A stretch of DNA of 64,000 nucleotides from Aselliscus stoliczkanus (Eukaryota; Chordata; Mammalia; Chiroptera; Hipposideridae): assembly GCA_033961575.1 (NCBI GenBank), contig CM066735.1, positions 32,817,501 through 32,881,500 on the forward strand, in the 5' to 3' direction. Of the stretch, positions 60,051 through 64,000 are shown piece by piece (position 1 is the first letter of the stretch; every line of letters starts with the position of its first letter). A program made the translations under genes and the position numbers. The notes under the pieces were generated by a model. It was not told the DNA's origin, did no database searches, and saw only the letters and a program-made list of their open reading frames with translations.

Positions 60051-60439
60051 ACTTACCGTGACCAGCACACACTAAGTTCCCAGAATGCTTTTGTTCCCAG
60101 TGAGGGAGCAATGTATGGTGTTACCAGTTGATGACAACTGCCCTGATACTTGTGCTGCTTCAACACATACATAGAACAAAGTCATCTTCCATGATAAAAA
60201 TCACACCTCATTGTTACATGCAATTCTTTAGGAAATAGCAGGAAATATTCTAGGTTTCCACCTATTTTAATGTTGCATTTGAAAGTTCAGAGAACTATCA
60301 AAGGAAAGTTACCTTCTCACTCTAAGAAACTATCATTAGACTGTTCTTCCATTTTTCACTGTATCAGTGGATTAGTGGATTAGTGGTGCTATTGAGGGTA
60401 GAGGGTTCTTTCTCCCCCTCTCCACCCAGCTAACACTAC

Positions 60440-61770
60440 TCATCCATCAGATCTGTGCTGGAATATCACTTCTTCAGAGAAGACTTCCTGGCCCCCCCTC
60501 ACACACTCCTGACTCAGTCACTCACTCATCGAGCTTCCCGTACCATCTAAATGATGTCAAGTCCCAAATTTATACGTCCAACCCAGACTAAGTGAAAACA
60601 ACATATTAATCTTTGGATGACTAACAGACTTTTCGAGCTTGACATGCCCTAAACTGAACTCCTGATCTTTGCCCCCAAAGCCTGCTCCACCCTCAGCACT
60701 CCCCATATCAACGAATGCCTCCTCTACCTTTCAGCTGGTCAGGCCAAATGCCTGGCAGTCATCCATGACTCCTCTCTTTATCTCATACATCCCATCCACT
60801 CCATCAGGAAATCCTGTTGCTCTGTCTTCCAAATTCAGCCTGAATTCTACCACCTCTCAATACCTCTACTACTATCTCCCAGGCCCAAGCGCCTATTATC
60901 TTTTCCTGGATGGTTGGTCTTCTGGCTTCTCTCTTTGACCCCTTAAAAGATTTCTTTAACACAATGGCTGAAGCGGTCCTCTCACAATTAAGGTGATGTC
61001 TCATCTCTGCTCAGAACCCTCCCTGTCTCCCTGACTCATTCCAAGTTGACATTACAATGGCCTACATGGTCTGCTGCTTGTGACCTCTCTGAGCAAGTCC
61101 CTATTCCTCATTTATTCCTGTCTGGCCATGTTAGCCTCCATGCACCTCCTTGAACTCACCGGATATAATTCTGCTCCAGGACCTTTGCACTTGCTACTGT
61201 CTGCCTACAGCTCTTTCCTTCATTTCTTTCAAGCTTTCAGGCATACATCACCATCTCAGTGAGACTCCCTGTGATTGCACTATTTAAAATCACCGATTCT
61301 TCCTCAGTGTGGCTCCTCTCCCTTTCCTGCTTTATGTTTCTCCATAGCACTTACCTTCTAATGTACTATAAAATTAACTTATTTTGTTTGTTATCTGCAT
61401 CCCTCAACAAAATAAAAAAAAAAAGTCCCCACATGGACAGGAATCCTCTTCTATTTAGTTCTCTAATGAACCCTGAGCACCTAGAATAGTACTGACGCTG
61501 AGTAGGCAGGCAGTACTTATGTGGAGAATGAATCGAGTCAGCCCAACCATTATTTAATCATGTGGTTAGAATCTTTTTGCAGGCTTTCTCATAATTATAA
61601 CTGATCACTTCTGTTAATTGGAGGTTGTTAACTTAAGCGCTCTCTCCTCTGCTGGATTACAAGTAACGTGAAGGCTGAGACTATGTCTTCAGTCCCACCA
61701 AACAGCAGAATGTCCATTACTTAGCAGATACACACATTTGTTGAATGAGTGAACTAGAGGAAGAAGCAGC
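60440..61770 (+). repeat. LINE-2 ORF2 3' end and tail
   Basis: 'GACATGCCCTAAACTGAACT', 'CATGACTCCTCTCTTTATCT', 'TGCTCCAGGACCTTTGCACT', 'TAGCACTTACCTTCTAATGT' and 'ATTTGTTGAATGAGTGAACT' give the L2 order nearly to its end. Frames of 60-90 codons are fragments of the L2 polyprotein frame. Confidence 0.85.
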
Positions 61771-62077
61771 TAACATTAGGTTCTAATGCAGTTTCCGATA
61801 CCCTGACAGTGTTTCAAACAGATCACCCGCTTGAAGAAGTGCCCTGATGAGACAAAGAGGATTTCTATGTACATTAGGAAGAGACTGGGAACCTAGATGG
61901 CAACAAGTAGGTGACACAGACCTAAGGCAAATATACAGATGGTTGTACTTCAGTACATCTGGGCAGTGTTGTTTGTGTGTAAGGGGTTGCTGGGTGGGAG
62001 TAGCGGGTTTTTTCTTTCCTATGACAAAAACAGTGTCATCTTTCTTCAAACGTTTGCTTGCATCTGAGAGAAGTATC
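61771..62077. other. No recognisable feature
   Basis: About 300 bases unassigned. The frames of 90-98 codons on the two strands mirror each other and have no domain. Confidence 0.4.
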
Positions 62078-62091
62078 AAAATTTCTTCTGA

Positions 62092-62216
62092 GGGGCTGGC
62101 CGAGTGGCTCAGTGGTTAAGCACTGGCTTGGGAAGCCAGCCGCCCCGGTTCGGGTCCCACATAGAAGGGCCAGTGACACTGCCCTCAAAAATAAACAAAA
62201 AAAACAAAAACAAAAA
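62092..62216 (+). mobile_element. tRNA-derived SINE, short form
   Basis: GGGGCTGGCCGAGTGGCTCA head, CCGGTTCGGGTCCC B-box-like stretch, CACTGCCCTC and an (AAAC) tail. Perfect TSD AAAATTTCTTCTGA at 62078-62091 and 62217-62230. Confidence 0.95.
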
Positions 62217-62230
62217 AAAATTTCTTCTGA

Positions 62231-62965
62231 GAATAAGAAAGAAGAATGTTACAAGATTATTTCAGTTTATTCCAAATAGAAAAACCAAGTTACAAGACTG
62301 AATTGCCTGAGGGCTAAAAAGAAAAAAGAAAAAAAGAACTAAAACAATTTCCACTCTTGAGAATAAGAGTGGTTTTGCACTTTTATTTTTTAAAAATTAC
62401 ATTTATACACATATTTTACTCCTAGTACACAGTTACCCTCTCTAGAGAGTTTTCTTTAAACTTTCATAGCATAAAAATACATTAAATTGGCTTTGAAGTG
62501 GGGAGAATAGATTTTCCTAGATTTTCCATTGGTGTTATACTGCCATCTAGTGACGATGAGATGTATGATTGACTTGCACAACTGAAAGGCAAGTAGCTGA
62601 CCCAGCCGGCCAATCCCTTTCCATTAGACATCTCTTCCCAGATGCCTCACTAGACTAAGGCTTGCTCCTGACATGTTGCAGCATTAAAAAAGGAATTTTT
62701 ATATCTGTCTTCCCTGTACCAAATTGGCAACTTTTATGTGCTTTATAAATCGCTTTAATTGGACTCATGAAACAAATGCCCTATTTGGGGGATGTAATCC
62801 ATTAATATTTCTTCTAATTCTGACTTTGAAGTAATCAGTGAATGTTTCAGGTCAGATGGACTTCCAACACTTTCTATCCACTTCAATACAGAGGAACAGC
62901 TAGGACCATTGTGGTAAAAGACACACAAGATGACCTCTTGCCATTTAGATGTCAGTGATCACAAA
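62231..62965. other. No recognisable feature
   Basis: Unassigned. No gene or named repeat. Confidence 0.4.
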
Positions 62966-62967
62966 TA

Positions 62968-63218
62968 CAAAGGGGGCCAAAAAAATGCATACACATTTTA
63001 AGAATGGAAAAAGCTGTATTAAAATTGTAATGCTTAATATATACCAATAACAGAAGATGAATACAAGTCACTTTTGAGTTCTGCAATTACAAGAGGTGCT
63101 CAAAGTGGTTACCATCAGTGTCCAGACACTTCTGACTACAGAGAACTACTGCTTGAGCAATGTTGACCAAAGTGACACCTTTCTTAAAACATGTATGCAT
63201 TTTTTTTGGCACCCTCTG
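62968..63218. mobile_element. Mariner-type MITE (251 bp)
   Basis: Ends CAAAGGGGGCCAAAAAAATG and the reverse of GCATTTTTTTTGGCACCCTC form inverted repeats of about 35 bp. TA lies directly outside both ends (62966-62967 and 63219-63220). The interior includes CTACTGCTTGAGCAATGTTG, probably a transposase remnant. No full transposase. Confidence 0.87.
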
Positions 63219-63220
63219 TA

Positions 63221-63885
63221 CTTCTGCTTATTTTCTAGCATTAACTATAATCATAAAATGCCCAATTGATATAAAATTATTTATCTTCTAACAAACTATT
63301 ACAGCACTCAACAAACACCTAAGCCCCTAGAAATGCCTAGCTTTTGTAAATAATAAATAAAAAATAGTCTCCAACATTACAATATACTATAGCTCACTCT
63401 ACAAGACTATAAAATCTATAGAGAACTATTTCTCTGGCAAATAAGTCGACTGTTAGCTGATTTGTTTTTCACTTCTCACCGCACTTTGTGTAATCAAGGT
63501 GAATTGTCTGTTTGATCAGTTTCAACTTTTTCTCAACAATTTCTATGTTCGCTTCTAAAGTTAACATAAAATACATGCTACAGACTGGAATACACTCACT
63601 CCCTTGCTTTTCATTTAAACAGAAGGGATTGGTGTAAGATCATGCTGCCTGGCTGACATCTGGCATGGATCTATCTAGACAATAAGGAGGTTTCCAAATT
63701 TCAACTTTCAAGGGAAACGTCTCCCCAAGAATGGAAGCATGTTTACCACAAGAAACAGAACGGCAGTGCAGGCCTTATAATCTAGCAATCCACTGAAGCA
63801 GCAAGGACTTCTCTCATTTTTATCCAAGGGAGTGAAATGTGTGTTTCTTATGAGAAGGATCATTAGAATTGTGGATACTGCATGC
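63221..63885. other. No recognisable feature
   Basis: Unassigned. Confidence 0.4.
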
Positions 63886-63886
63886 T

Positions 63887-64000
63887 GTCTCGGTCCATTT
63901 GGGCTGCTATAACAAACTACAATGAACTGTGTGACTTATAAATAACAGACATTTATTTCTCACAGTGCTGGAGGCTGGGCAGTCCAAGACCAAGACACTA
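63887..64000 (-). mobile_element. MaLR-type LTR (MLT1-like), antisense, cut by the window end
   Basis: GGTCCATTTGGGCTGCTATA, then a CTTATAAATAACAGACATTT block and 'CACAGTGCTGGAGGCTGGGC' are the reverse of an MLT1-type LTR 3' end. The rest lies beyond the window. Confidence 0.75.

Overview
This window looks like intergenic nuclear DNA from a placental mammal, most likely a bat. It is AT-rich, has no long open reading frame that resembles a conserved protein, and is packed with mammalian repeats: LINE-1, LINE-2, MIR, ERVL and MaLR LTRs, hAT, Tigger and mariner elements. The bat assignment is an inference. It rests on about 15 copies of a tRNA-derived SINE whose head begins GGCCGGCCGAGTGGC and on its long form ending CCCCAATAAAATC. 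Both resemble the VES/Rhin-type SINEs of bats, and I could not compare them with a repeat library.

Layout. The first 3.7 kb hold a LINE-1 tail, one SINE and an old antisense LTR. A processed ATP5F1A (ATP synthase alpha) pseudogene fills 3.78-5.64 kb and is the only sequence here with clear protein-coding ancestry outside transposons. From 6.6 to 17 kb there are LINE-1 tails, a MER20-like hAT element, several MaLR-type LTRs and an antisense ERVL remnant (12.7-14.0 kb). From 18.4 to 21.8 kb lie two LINE-2 copies in the same direction, separated by an antisense LTR. From 22 to 29 kb the sequence is mostly unassigned, with a Z-DNA-prone tract and a fold-back Tigger-like element at 28.9 kb. From 30 to 41 kb there are many SINEs, including two side by side sharing three copies of one target site. 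A second antisense ERVL relic (44.1-46.6 kb) carries a Tigger element and a SINE inside it. From 48 to 54 kb there are related hAT elements, one of them a scrambled composite, and a three-headed composite SINE. The final 10 kb hold LINE-1 tails ending in a 270-bp GAAA microsatellite, a palindromic mariner derivative with a SINE in its centre, a LINE-2 copy and a 251-bp mariner MITE. The window ends inside an antisense MaLR-type LTR.

No functional gene, CRISPR array, operon or bacterial-style feature was found. What can be read is the order of insertions: ERVL and L2 first, then Tigger, mariner and hAT DNA transposons, then the tRNA-derived SINEs, many of which still have near-perfect target-site duplications (TSDs). 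Repeat family names come from recall of consensus sequences and should be confirmed with RepeatMasker.
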